A stretch of 6,054 nucleotides of DNA from Actinomycetota bacterium (GTDB lineage Bacteria; Actinomycetota; Thermoleophilia; Miltoncostaeales; Miltoncostaeaceae): contig SXZC01000163.1 in NCBI GenBank assembly GCA_005788075.1, positions 1-6,054 of the forward strand. The letters are read 5' to 3'. The translations under genes and the position numbers were made by a program. How positions within the stretch are numbered: position 1 is the stretch's first letter; the number at the start of each line of letters is the position of its first letter. Below are positions 1-5,266 of the stretch, in pieces. The notes below the pieces were generated by a model. It was not told the DNA's origin, ran no database searches, and worked only from the letters and a program-made list of their open reading frames with translations.

Positions 1-2
1 CA

Positions 3-494
3 TCGGAGTCGAAGTCGGAGCCGGATGCACCCGCCGCCGAGCAGCCGTCCGCCGCGGGCCCCGTGGCCGAGGAGACACCGGCACCTGCCGAGGCGATCCC
101 CGCGGATCGCGAGCACATCGGGCGCGCCTGGCCACGCATCCTGGGCATCCTCGAGCAGCGCTCACCGCATCTCCACGCCTTCCTGCAGGGATCAGAGGTG
201 ACCGATGTGGCCGATCAGGTGGTGTTCGTCGGTGTGAGCGGCAGCGTGGCCGTGGCCATGCTGTCGCGGCCCGACGAGCGCAATGGGGTGGCCGCGGTGA
301 TCCGCGACATCACGGGGCAGGACCTCACCGTGGAGTTCAAGGAGCTGCCCCAGGCCGCCGCTGCGGCGCCTGCGGGTGCCGCCCCGGGCGGCGATGAGGG
401 GGCCGATGACGGGCCCGTGGACCACGAGAAGATCATCGAGGAGATCCGCGCGGCGTTCGACGCCGAGCTGATCGACACCGAGAACAGGGAGTAG
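3..494 (+). CDS. dnaX: DNA polymerase III subunit gamma/tau, C-terminal part (partial, 5' end outside window)
   Basis: The frame is open to the left edge (first full codon at base 3), so this is the 3' end of a larger gene. A GTG at 63 lies inside it and is unlikely to be the true start. DnaX is the clamp-loader ATPase subunit of the replicase; only the region after the ATPase is visible. It begins with a low-complexity Ala/Pro/Glu/Ser linker. A compact C-terminal domain follows, beginning at about base 115 (AWPRILGILEQRSPHLHAFL) and continuing as beta-rich sequence to about base 350, in the style of the tau/gamma C-terminal domain. An Ala/Gly/Asp-rich spacer then leads to a last helix (HEKIIEEIRAAFDAELID) resembling the usual DnaX tail. 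The assignment leans on position directly upstream of ybaB and recR, the classic dnaX-ybaB-recR order. Without the N-terminal Walker motifs the call is strong but not proven. Confidence 0.85.
   Translation, partial: SESKSEPDAPAAEQPSAAGPVAEETPAPAEAIPADREHIGRAWPRILGILEQRSPHLHAFLQGSEVTDVADQVVFVGVSGSVAVAMLSRPDERNGVAAVIRDITGQDLTVEFKELPQAAAAAPAGAAPGGDEGADDGPVDHEKIIEEIRAAFDAELIDTENRE
486..491 (+). promoter_or_regulatory. Ribosome binding site of ybaB
   Basis: AGGGAG lies inside the last codons of dnaX, 9 nt before the GTG at 501. This spacing favours GTG 501 over the in-frame ATG at 507, which would sit 15 nt away. The overlap with dnaX supports translational coupling. Confidence 0.6.
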
Positions 495-500
495 CCAGCC

Positions 501-821
501 GTGGGGATGAACCAGCAGAAGCTCATGAAGCAGATGCAGAAGATGCAGGAGGACATGGCGCGCGTGCAGGACGAGCTCACGCGCGAGACGGTGTCCGCCT
601 CCGCGGGCGGCGGCGCCGTGACGGCCACCGTCACCGGTGCGCTCGAGGTGGTGAGCATCGAGATCAGCCCCGACGCCGTGGATCCCGAGGACATCGAGAT
701 GCTGCAGGACGTCATCGTGGCCGCGATGAACGAGGCCCTGCGCGCCGCGCAGGAGCTGGCGAACCAGCGCCTCGGCGCCGTGACCGGCGGACTCTCCGGG
801 CTGGGGCTCCCGGGCTTCTAG
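501..821 (+). CDS. ybaB: YbaB/EbfC family nucleoid-associated DNA-binding protein
   Basis: A 106-residue protein of the usual YbaB/EbfC length. The family forms dimers that bind DNA and is linked to nucleoid organisation and recombination or repair near recR. Residues 5-30 form a Gln/Met/Lys-rich amphipathic helix (QKLMKQMQKMQEDMARVQDEL) typical of the family's long N-terminal helix. A glycine turn (SAGGGAVTATVTG) starts the beta sheet, followed by EVVSIEISPDAVDPEDIEMLQDVIVAAMNEAL, matching the family pattern of strand, 'D/E-ML-D-hydrophobic', then a C-terminal helix. The tail is Gly/Leu-rich (GGLSGLGLPGF). It starts with GTG, has a good Shine-Dalgarno, lies 6 bp after the dnaX stop and 15 bp before recR, and is probably co-transcribed with both. 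Confidence 0.95.
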   Translation: MGMNQQKLMKQMQKMQEDMARVQDELTRETVSASAGGGAVTATVTGALEVVSIEISPDAVDPEDIEMLQDVIVAAMNEALRAAQELANQRLGAVTGGLSGLGLPGF

Positions 822-836
822 GCCACCACCCGCCGA

Positions 837-1436
837 ATGTCGTCGATCCTCACGCCATCCGTCGACGCCCTCGTGGCCGAGCTCGCGCGCCTGCCGGGCA
901 TTGGCCCCCGCAGCGCGCAGCGACTGGCCTTCCACCTGCTGAAGGCGCCGCCCGAGCGCCCGCAGGCACTGGCCGAGGCGATACAGGCAGTGGTCGAGAA
1001 CATCCGTCCGTGCACGGAGTGCTTCTCGTTCGCCGAGGGCGATCTCTGCCCGGTGTGCGCTGATGCGCGTCGTGACGCGACGGTGATCTGCGTGGTGGAG
1101 GAGCCGTCGGCGATCGTGTCGATCGAGCGCACCCATGAGTTCCGCGGGCGCTACCACGTGCTGGGCGGCGCGCTCTCGCCCATCGACGGCGTTGACCCCG
1201 AGGATCTTCGCATCGCCGAGCTCGACCAGCGCATCGAGCGCGACGGGGTGACCGAGCTGGTGATCGCCACCAACCCCACCATGGCCGGCGAGGCCACCGC
1301 GCTCTTCCTGGCCGACCGGGTGCGTGACCGCCTTCGGGTGACCCGCCTGGCGAGTGGCCTGCCGGTGGGCGCCGACCTCGAGCACGCCGACGAGCTCACC
1401 CTCGGCCGCGCCCTGCTCGGCCGCCGCGACATCTGA
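837..1436 (+). CDS. recR: Recombination mediator protein RecR
   Basis: A full-length RecR of 199 residues, the usual size. With RecO (and RecF) it helps load RecA onto SSB-coated gaps in recombinational repair. The domains appear in the expected order: an N-terminal helix-hairpin-helix (LARLPGIGPRSAQRLAFHLL, residues 16-35); a four-cysteine zinc finger with Cys59, Cys62, Cys71 and Cys74 (CTEC...CPVC); and a Toprim domain from about residue 81 (ATVICVVEEPSAIVSIE, then HVLGGALSPIDGVDPEDL, then IATNPTMAGEATALFLADRV). A C-terminal segment with RVTRLASGLPVGADLEHADELTLGRALLGRR completes the ring-forming fold. All signature residues look intact. The ATG at 837 is 15 bp after ybaB; no clear Shine-Dalgarno precedes it, so translation may depend on coupling to the upstream gene. 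It closes the dnaX-ybaB-recR cluster. Confidence 0.98.
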   Translation: MSSILTPSVDALVAELARLPGIGPRSAQRLAFHLLKAPPERPQALAEAIQAVVENIRPCTECFSFAEGDLCPVCADARRDATVICVVEEPSAIVSIERTHEFRGRYHVLGGALSPIDGVDPEDLRIAELDQRIERDGVTELVIATNPTMAGEATALFLADRVRDRLRVTRLASGLPVGADLEHADELTLGRALLGRRDI

Positions 1437-1465
1437 GTCCGCTGCGCGAGGGCGCCCGTAGCGGG

Positions 1466-1495
1466 CTGTAAGGCGGGATGCGAGGGGCCTAGACT
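1466..1495 (+). promoter_or_regulatory. Possible sigma70-type promoter for the PAS-LuxR regulator
   Basis: TAGACT at 1490-1495 fits the actinobacterial -10 pattern TAnnnT. A poor -35 (CTGTAA, 1466-1471) lies 18 bp upstream. The expected start near 1502 would give a leader of about 64 nt carrying a good Shine-Dalgarno. Its place in the 129-bp gap after recR suits a separate transcription unit. The weak -35 keeps confidence low. Confidence 0.35.
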
Positions 1496-1550
1496 TGTCC
1501 CCAGGTGCTGTCGGAGTCCGGAGAAGGGCCCCCGCTCGACATCGACCGTC

Positions 1551-1556
1551 AGGGAG
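1551..1556 (+). promoter_or_regulatory. Ribosome binding site of the PAS-LuxR gene
   Basis: AGGGAG sits 9 nt before the GTG at 1566, the same sequence and spacing as seen before ybaB. It fixes GTG 1566 as the start, because no upstream in-frame ATG or GTG follows the likely promoter. Confidence 0.6.
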
Positions 1557-1565
1557 CGCTGCCGC

Positions 1566-2252
1566 GTGACCAACCCAGACAACCCGCAGGAAGTCACTCC
1601 CTCGGCCGACACCACGGTCGACGACGATGCCCTCTGGGCGCTGTTCTCGGACTCGCGCAACCCCATGCTGCTGGCCGACGACGACCGGCGCTACGTGAAC
1701 GCCAACACCGCAGCGCTGGTGCTGCTGGGCTACGACCTGCCGACGCTGCGCACCATGCGCATCGATGACGTCTCGCTGCCGGAGTACCGGCCGTTCCTCG
1801 ACGACGTGTGGAGCGACTTCCTCGAGAAGGGCGGCTCCATCGGCCAGTTCCCCATCCTGCGGTCCGACGGCACGGCGGTGAACGTGCACTTCAACGCCAC
1901 CGCGAACGTCCGCCCGGGCCTGCATCTCTCGCTCTTCATCAACCCGATGGTCAGCGGCGACGGCGGAGAGCTCGACACCGACTCCCACAAGGACAGCCTC
2001 CAGGAGCCGGTGCCCGCCGTGCGTGCGCGCACCGGTGACCTGCTCGACGAGGACGAGCGGACGGTCATCACGCTGCTGGCCCTGGGCCTGAGCTGGCACG
2101 AGGTGGCCGAGGAGACGGGTATGCCCGTCGCACAGGTGCGCGAGCTGATGGAGTCGGCCATGACGAAGCTCGGGGCCCGCACGCGCGCGCATGCGGTGAG
2201 CATCGCCATCCGTGCCGGGGAGATCGACCCCGGCGACCCGCGCCTGCGCTGA
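1566..2252 (+). CDS. PAS domain-containing LuxR-family transcriptional regulator
   Basis: A 228-residue soluble protein, probably a one-component regulator: a PAS sensor fused to a DNA-binding domain, with no receiver or kinase domain. Residues about 23-128 look like a PAS fold. They hold an N-terminal helix (ALWALFSDSRNPMLLADDDRRYV), the hallmark NANTAALVLLGYDLPTLRTMRIDDVSLPE, and a later strand pair (IGQFPILRSDGTAVNVHFNATANV). An acidic linker (129-157) follows. Residues 158-218 form a GerE/LuxR-type helix-turn-helix: LLDEDERTVITLLALGLSWHEVAEETGMPVAQVRELMESAMTKLGARTRAHAVSIAI, aligning with the usual 'LT-RE-VL-LLA-G-s-EIA', then 'KLG-R-RA-AV'. The recognition helix (MPVAQVRELMESAMTKLG) departs from the common 'S-TV--H---I--KL' pattern. 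The start is GTG with a good Shine-Dalgarno. The ligand or signal and the targets are unknown. It is convergent with the peptidase gene, which could be a target, but nothing in the sequence proves that. Confidence 0.85.
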   Translation: MTNPDNPQEVTPSADTTVDDDALWALFSDSRNPMLLADDDRRYVNANTAALVLLGYDLPTLRTMRIDDVSLPEYRPFLDDVWSDFLEKGGSIGQFPILRSDGTAVNVHFNATANVRPGLHLSLFINPMVSGDGGELDTDSHKDSLQEPVPAVRARTGDLLDEDERTVITLLALGLSWHEVAEETGMPVAQVRELMESAMTKLGARTRAHAVSIAIRAGEIDPGDPRLR

Positions 2253-2258
2253 TCCGGC

Positions 2259-4088
2259 CTAGCGGGCGGTGCGGCGCCCCAGCGCGGCGAGGCCCGCGAT
2301 GTCCACGGTGCCGAGGCCCGTGGCCATGTCATATCCCGGCGCGGCCCAGCAGCACTGGCGGGTGTCGAGCACGTCGTTGTTGCCGAGGGTGACGTCGCGT
2401 ATCGCGGGCGCCCCGACCGCGCCGGCGACGTAGAGCAGCGGGTTGAGGAAGCCCAGGCGCCCCGTTCCGGCGCGGCGTCCCACCTGGTTGGCCAGCGCGA
2501 TGCCGCCAGCGAGCAGCGGCGAGGCGAATGACGTGCCGGCCACCGAGAACCAGCCGTCACCCACGATCGGCGGCGGGCACCCCGGGCCATCGAGGCCCGA
2601 GGACTGCGGCGCGCGCGCCGAGCAGTAGAGCGCCAGCGAGCGCGCCGCGAACATGCTCACATCGGGCGTCTTGCGGCGGGCACCGGGGATGCCCACCCCC
2701 GACTGGTACCACGGCATCGGATAGAACTGGCTGGGGCCGCCGGTGCCGCCGCCGGCCGGGAACACCGTCACTGGCGTGCCGTTCACCACGCCCGGCGCCA
2801 TCGGCAGCAGGCCGATGGTGGTGCGGTCGTTCCACGCCCACTGGCGGCGCAGGCTGTTGTCGCGCCGCAGCACCATGTCGGTGCCGCCAACGCCGGTGAT
2901 CCACGGGGACGACGCCGGGTAGCCGGCCCAGTTGGTGGCCACCTGCGCGAGCAGGTCCGGTTGGGCCACGGGGATCGCGCTCACGTCATGCGCGCAGGAC
3001 TGCGCGCCGGAGTCGCCCGTGGCCACCGTGAGGCTCACGCCCGATGCCGCCGCGGCTGCCGCCACCCAATCTGCGAGCACCCGGCTCCCCGAGCCGGGAG
3101 TGCCCGGCGCCTGGCTCACCTGCACGAGGAACTCGCAGATGCCGTAGCTCGACGAGATGGCATCAGGCAGGCCACCCATCCTGCGGGCGTCGAGGGCCAG
3201 CGAGAAGAGTTCGGCCGTGGAGGCGTTCGCGCTGCCCTCCACCACGCTCACGCGGGCGTCCGGCGCACCGGTGAGCACCGACTGGATGTCGAGCGTGGCC
3301 TCGGCCGTGCCCGACGACAGCGCCGGATCGTTGGGCACGGTGATGTCCCCGAGCACGGTGCGCACGTCGGGGGTGCCGAGCCCGAAGCACCGGGCGAAGG
3401 CGGTGATGTCGCTCGGCTTGTAGCCGGCCCCGAACTGCAGCACGGCCACGTGCGATCCCTGTCCGCGGACGCCCTGCCGGTGCAATGGCGCGAACCCGAA
3501 GGCGGTCTGGAACTGATTGGGCACGTAGGCGAGGGAGTTGGGGTACTGGGCCTGCTGCGGTGCGTCGCGCGGCACCGGGATGGACGTTCCCTCGGCGCAG
3601 CCGCGTGCCGTGCCCGTGCGCGTGGGCCAGCCGCCGGGCGTGGGCGTGTTGGCGATGCCGTTGGGGGTGGGCGGGCGGGTGCTCAGCTCCACGCCGGTGA
3701 CGAGGGGGCCGAGCGATCCGGCGACGCGGCGCAGTTCCTGCGCCCCCTGGGCGGGGATGTCCACGGTGAGGAAGCCCCGCGTCACGTCGAGGCGCGCGTT
3801 GCGGTATCCGGCCTTCGCAAGGCGCGCGCGCACGGCCCGCACGGCGGCGGGCGACGCCCCGAAGCGGGCGGCCACCTGCGGAATGGTCAGGTAGTCGCGG
3901 TAATCGGGGCTGCCGGGCGTCGACACGCTGCGTGCAAATGCCTGCAGGCCGGCGGTGTCGCGCGCCACGCCGACATCGGCGGTGGCGTCCGGCGGCGACT
4001 GCTGAGGCGATGCCGCCACGGCCATGGCAGGGAGCGATAACAGGGCCCCCGCGCAGGCTGCGGCGGCAATCACGCGGGCACGGCGCAT
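2259..4088 (-). CDS. Secreted S53 family (sedolisin/kumamolisin-type) serine-carboxyl peptidase, preproprotein
   Basis: A 609-residue exported endopeptidase of the subtilisin-fold S53 family, whose members usually act at acid pH. A signal peptide spans residues 1-25/26 (MRRAR, hydrophobic core, AMAVAA). An activation propeptide of the pro-kumamolisin type covers about 38-135 (FARSVSTPGSPDYRDYLTIPQVAARFGAS). The catalytic domain holds the Glu-x3-Asp pair E263/D267 (TAEATLDIQS), the oxyanion Asp D359 (VATGDSGAQS) and the nucleophile S520 in GTSFASP. A C-terminal calcium site is suggested by D565-V566 and PGYDMATGLG with D587. All three catalytic residues and the oxyanion Asp are present, so the enzyme should be active after cleavage of the propeptide. 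The D359-S520 spacing of 161 residues is longer than I recall for sedolisin or kumamolisin (about 115). Eight cysteines lie in the exported part (164, 234, 318, 364, 489, 504, 579, 580), suggesting disulfides. The ATG at 4088 is 6 nt from a -10-like box. Confidence 0.93.
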   Translation of the reverse strand: MRRARVIAAAACAGALLSLPAMAVAASPQQSPPDATADVGVARDTAGLQAFARSVSTPGSPDYRDYLTIPQVAARFGASPAAVRAVRARLAKAGYRNARLDVTRGFLTVDIPAQGAQELRRVAGSLGPLVTGVELSTRPPTPNGIANTPTPGGWPTRTGTARGCAEGTSIPVPRDAPQQAQYPNSLAYVPNQFQTAFGFAPLHRQGVRGQGSHVAVLQFGAGYKPSDITAFARCFGLGTPDVRTVLGDITVPNDPALSSGTAEATLDIQSVLTGAPDARVSVVEGSANASTAELFSLALDARRMGGLPDAISSSYGICEFLVQVSQAPGTPGSGSRVLADWVAAAAAASGVSLTVATGDSGAQSCAHDVSAIPVAQPDLLAQVATNWAGYPASSPWITGVGGTDMVLRRDNSLRRQWAWNDRTTIGLLPMAPGVVNGTPVTVFPAGGGTGGPSQFYPMPWYQSGVGIPGARRKTPDVSMFAARSLALYCSARAPQSSGLDGPGCPPPIVGDGWFSVAGTSFASPLLAGGIALANQVGRRAGTGRLGFLNPLLYVAGAVGAPAIRDVTLGNNDVLDTRQCCWAAPGYDMATGLGTVDIAGLAALGRRTAR

Positions 4089-4094
4089 GGGATG

Positions 4095-4100
4095 AGCCTA
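4095..4100 (-). promoter_or_regulatory. Putative -10 element of the S53 peptidase gene (leaderless)
   Basis: On the minus strand TAGGCT is followed by six bases (CATCCC) and then the ATG at 4088. A transcript starting the usual 6-7 nt after the -10 would begin at or next to the start codon, so the mRNA would be leaderless. No convincing -35 is seen. Confidence 0.4.
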
Positions 4101-4129
4101 CCGGGACGGGGAGGGTCCGGGGCCGTGAT

Positions 4130-4135
4130 TAGCCT
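4130..4135 (+). promoter_or_regulatory. Putative -10 element of the channel gene (leaderless or nearly so)
   Basis: TAGCCT lies 8 nt before the ATG at 4144, so transcription would start within 1-2 nt of the start codon. There is no Shine-Dalgarno in the space. A TG two bases upstream of the hexamer is close to, but not exactly, an extended -10. No -35 is recognisable. Confidence 0.35.
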
Positions 4136-4143
4136 CATGTCCC

Positions 4144-4740
4144 ATGGCGATGAGCAACGACGCACACGCGGCGTACGCCGACCTCAGCGCATCCGAGCGG
4201 AGGCGCGTGCTCGGCCACGCCGTGCTGCGCACGGCGCTCTCGCTCGCGATCATCATCGTGATCTACGTCATCGTCCCCGCCGAGGACCTCGCGAGCGGAA
4301 CCCCGGGCGTGGGCCTCACCTTCGGCATCGTCCTGCTGGCCGGGATGATCGCCTGGGAACTCTTTCGCACCGTGCGCGACCCCTATCCCGAGGTGCGCGC
4401 CGCCACGAGCCTCTTCGTTCTCGTGACCCTTCTCGTGATGGTGTTCAGCCTCACGTATGCCGCGATGTCGGTGTCGAATCCCGCGGCCTTCACGGAGCCC
4501 CTCGACAAGAGCAACGCCATCTACTTCACGGTCACCACCCTCTCCACGACCGGCTTCGGCGACATCGCCGCCAACTCCGTCACGGCCCGTTGGGTCGTGA
4601 CCGTGCAGATGCTGTTCGACCTCATCGCGGTGGTGGGCCTGGCGCGCGTGTTCGTGCTGGCTGCGAAGACAGGCCGGGCGCGAAAGGCCCGGGGTGCAGC
4701 CGGTGGAGACTCCACCAGCGACTCCGGGGCGGGCTCGTAG
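4144..4740 (+). CDS. Ion channel family membrane protein (two-pore-helix K+ channel-like, four predicted membrane segments)
   Basis: A 198-residue integral membrane protein. Hydrophobic segments are at about 29-46 (RTALSLAIIIVIYVIVP), 56-75 (GVGLTFGIVLLAGMIAWELF), 88-109 (TSLFVLVTLLVMVFSLTYAAMS) and 149-174 (RWVVTVQMLFDLIAVVGLARVFVL). Between the last two lies a pore helix and selectivity filter, NAIYFTVTTLSTTGFGDIAA (residues 124-143), with TTGFGD at 135-140. This is the K+-channel signature with Phe in place of the usual Tyr. The third and fourth segments thus form the pore unit of the Ion_trans_2 family; the first two are extra. The C-terminal tail is short, basic (KTGRARKARG), then Gly/Ser-rich, with no RCK or cyclic-nucleotide domain, so gating is unclear. 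Such proteins assemble as tetramers and pass K+ or other cations. The start is ATG 4144; a second in-frame ATG is at 4150. It diverges from the peptidase gene. Confidence 0.85.
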   Translation: MAMSNDAHAAYADLSASERRRVLGHAVLRTALSLAIIIVIYVIVPAEDLASGTPGVGLTFGIVLLAGMIAWELFRTVRDPYPEVRAATSLFVLVTLLVMVFSLTYAAMSVSNPAAFTEPLDKSNAIYFTVTTLSTTGFGDIAANSVTARWVVTVQMLFDLIAVVGLARVFVLAAKTGRARKARGAAGGDSTSDSGAGS

Positions 4741-4768
4741 GCACGTGGCCCTGGCGGACCGGGGGGGA

Positions 4769-4840
4769 TGGGCAGTACTGGGATTGAACCAGTGACCTCC
4801 CGCGTGTGAGGCGGGCGCTCTCCCGCTGAGCTAACTGCCC
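4769..4840 (-). tRNA. tRNA-Val, anticodon CAC
   Basis: Read on the minus strand, this folds as a complete cloverleaf of 72 nt including discriminator A. The acceptor stem is GGGCAGT paired with ACTGCCC, the D stem GCTC/GAGC, the anticodon stem CCCGC/GCGGG with loop CTCACAC (anticodon CAC, reading GUG), a five-base variable loop, and the T arm ACTGG-TTCAATC-CCAGT. The 3' CCA is not encoded. It lies 39 bp downstream of tRNA-Ser(GGA) on the same strand, probably in one transcript, and its 3' end faces the end of the channel gene across 28 bp. Confidence 0.97.
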
Positions 4841-4879
4841 GGGGCGCGAGAGAGTACCACCCCCTCGCACCCCGGTCAG

Positions 4880-4969
4880 CGGAGAGGGAGGGATTTGAAC
4901 CCTCGAGCCGGGGAATACCCGACTACGCGATTTCCAGTCGCGCTCCTTAGACCGCTCGGACACCTCTCC
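4880..4969 (-). tRNA. tRNA-Ser, anticodon GGA
   Basis: A class II tRNA on the minus strand, 90 nt with discriminator G (the serine type). The acceptor is GGAGAGG/CCTCTCC, the D stem TCC/GGA, the anticodon stem CGCGA/TCGCG with loop CTGGAAA (anticodon GGA, reading UCC and UCU). A long variable arm follows (TAGTCGGGTATTCCCCGGCTC region), then the T arm GAGGG-TTCAAAT-CCCTC. The CCA end is not encoded. It heads a two-gene minus-strand unit with tRNA-Val(CAC) and is divergent from tRNA-Ser(CGA). Confidence 0.97.
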
Positions 4970-4979
4970 GGGCCGCGGG

Positions 4980-4985
4980 ATCGTA
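4980..4985 (-). promoter_or_regulatory. Putative -10 element for the tRNA-Ser(GGA)-tRNA-Val(CAC) unit
   Basis: On the minus strand TACGAT (within TATACGAT) ends 10 nt before the first base of tRNA-Ser(GGA), allowing a 5' leader of only a few bases. The -35 region (GGAGCG at 17 bp spacing) does not match consensus. Confidence 0.4.
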
Positions 4986-5000
4986 TAGCACCGGCGCTGG

Positions 5001-5006
5001 TACGCT
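5001..5006 (+). promoter_or_regulatory. Putative -10 element for tRNA-Ser(CGA)
   Basis: TACGCT fits TAnnnT and ends 7 nt before the tRNA 5' end, so the transcript would start almost at the mature 5' end. No clear -35 is seen; that region would overlap the divergent promoter. Confidence 0.4.
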
Positions 5007-5013
5007 CCCGCGC

Positions 5014-5102
5014 GGAGAGGTGGCAGAGCGGTCGAATGCGGCGGTCTCGAAAACCGTTTCGGGCTATACGGTCCGACGGGGGTTCAAATCCCCCCCTCTC
5101 CG
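5014..5102 (+). tRNA. tRNA-Ser, anticodon CGA
   Basis: A class II tRNA of 89 nt with discriminator G. The acceptor is GGAGAGG/CCTCTCC, identical to the neighbouring tRNA-Ser(GGA). The D stem is GCA/TGC and the anticodon stem GCGGT/ACCGT, with a G-U pair at its outer end. The loop is CTCGAAA (anticodon CGA, reading UCG). A long variable arm (TTCGGGCTATACGGTCCGAC region) precedes the T arm GGGGG-TTCAAAT-CCCCC. CCA is not encoded. A strong GC hairpin starts 10 bp downstream. Confidence 0.97.
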
Positions 5103-5112
5103 CTGGACCGCC

Positions 5113-5146
5113 GGGCGCGGGCCGCGAATGACCGCGGCTCGCGCCC
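5113..5146 (+). terminator. Strong GC hairpin downstream of tRNA-Ser(CGA), terminator-like without a T tract
   Basis: The arm GGGCGCGGGCCGCG (5113-5126) pairs with CGCGGCTCGCGCCC (5133-5146) over 14 bp with one G-U pair, around the loop AATGAC. One more C-G pair (5112/5147) can extend it. GGACCG (5105-5110) and CGGTCC (5156-5161) can add an outer stem. No run of T follows on +. T-less hairpins are commonly proposed as terminators in GC-rich actinobacteria, and the place right after a tRNA supports that role. It could also be an RNA-processing or other structured element. Confidence 0.5.
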
Positions 5147-5210
5147 GCGTCGCATCGGTCCGCCGTGCGCCGGGATCGTGCCGCAGCCGGGCTGACCCCC
5201 GGCGCAGGGC

Positions 5211-5240
5211 TTGGCGCACGCGGGTGAGGCGGGGTAGATT
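5211..5240 (+). promoter_or_regulatory. Putative sigma70-type promoter of the collagen-like gene
   Basis: TTGGCG (5211-5216) and TAGATT (5235-5240) are separated by 18 bp; each matches 4 of 6 consensus bases. Transcription would start near 5247, leaving a leader of about 20 nt with no Shine-Dalgarno before ATG 5267. This is the best-formed promoter in the window. Confidence 0.5.
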
Positions 5241-5266
5241 CTGCTCAGAACCGACCCGCCCCCGCG

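Noticed and set aside
1454..1466. Hairpin GCCCG-TAG-CGGGC after recR as a terminator
   Set aside because: The stem is only 5 bp with a three-base loop and no T tract; such stems arise often by chance in GC-rich DNA.
192..2192. Very long open frame on the minus strand (666 codons)
   Set aside because: It runs antisense to four well-supported genes (dnaX, ybaB, recR, PAS-LuxR), its product is Arg/His/Gly-rich without domain signatures, and long antisense frames are expected at this GC content.
2961..4040. Long open frame on + (359 codons) opposite the peptidase
   Set aside because: It is antisense to a peptidase with a complete set of catalytic motifs; its composition is Arg/Gly/Ala-rich and shows no recognisable domain.
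4747..4760. Short stem downstream of tRNA-Val and the channel gene as a shared terminator
   Set aside because: It has five pairs with a G-U on the minus strand and a mismatch on +, and no T tract on either side.
4769..5102. tRNA cluster as an integration hotspot or att site
   Set aside because: I see no integrase gene, no duplicated tRNA 3' end and no shift in composition; the repeats are explained by the homologous serine tRNAs.
4895..5131. Small open frame across the tRNA-Ser pair
   Set aside because: It consists largely of tRNA sequence read as codons on both sides of the spacer.
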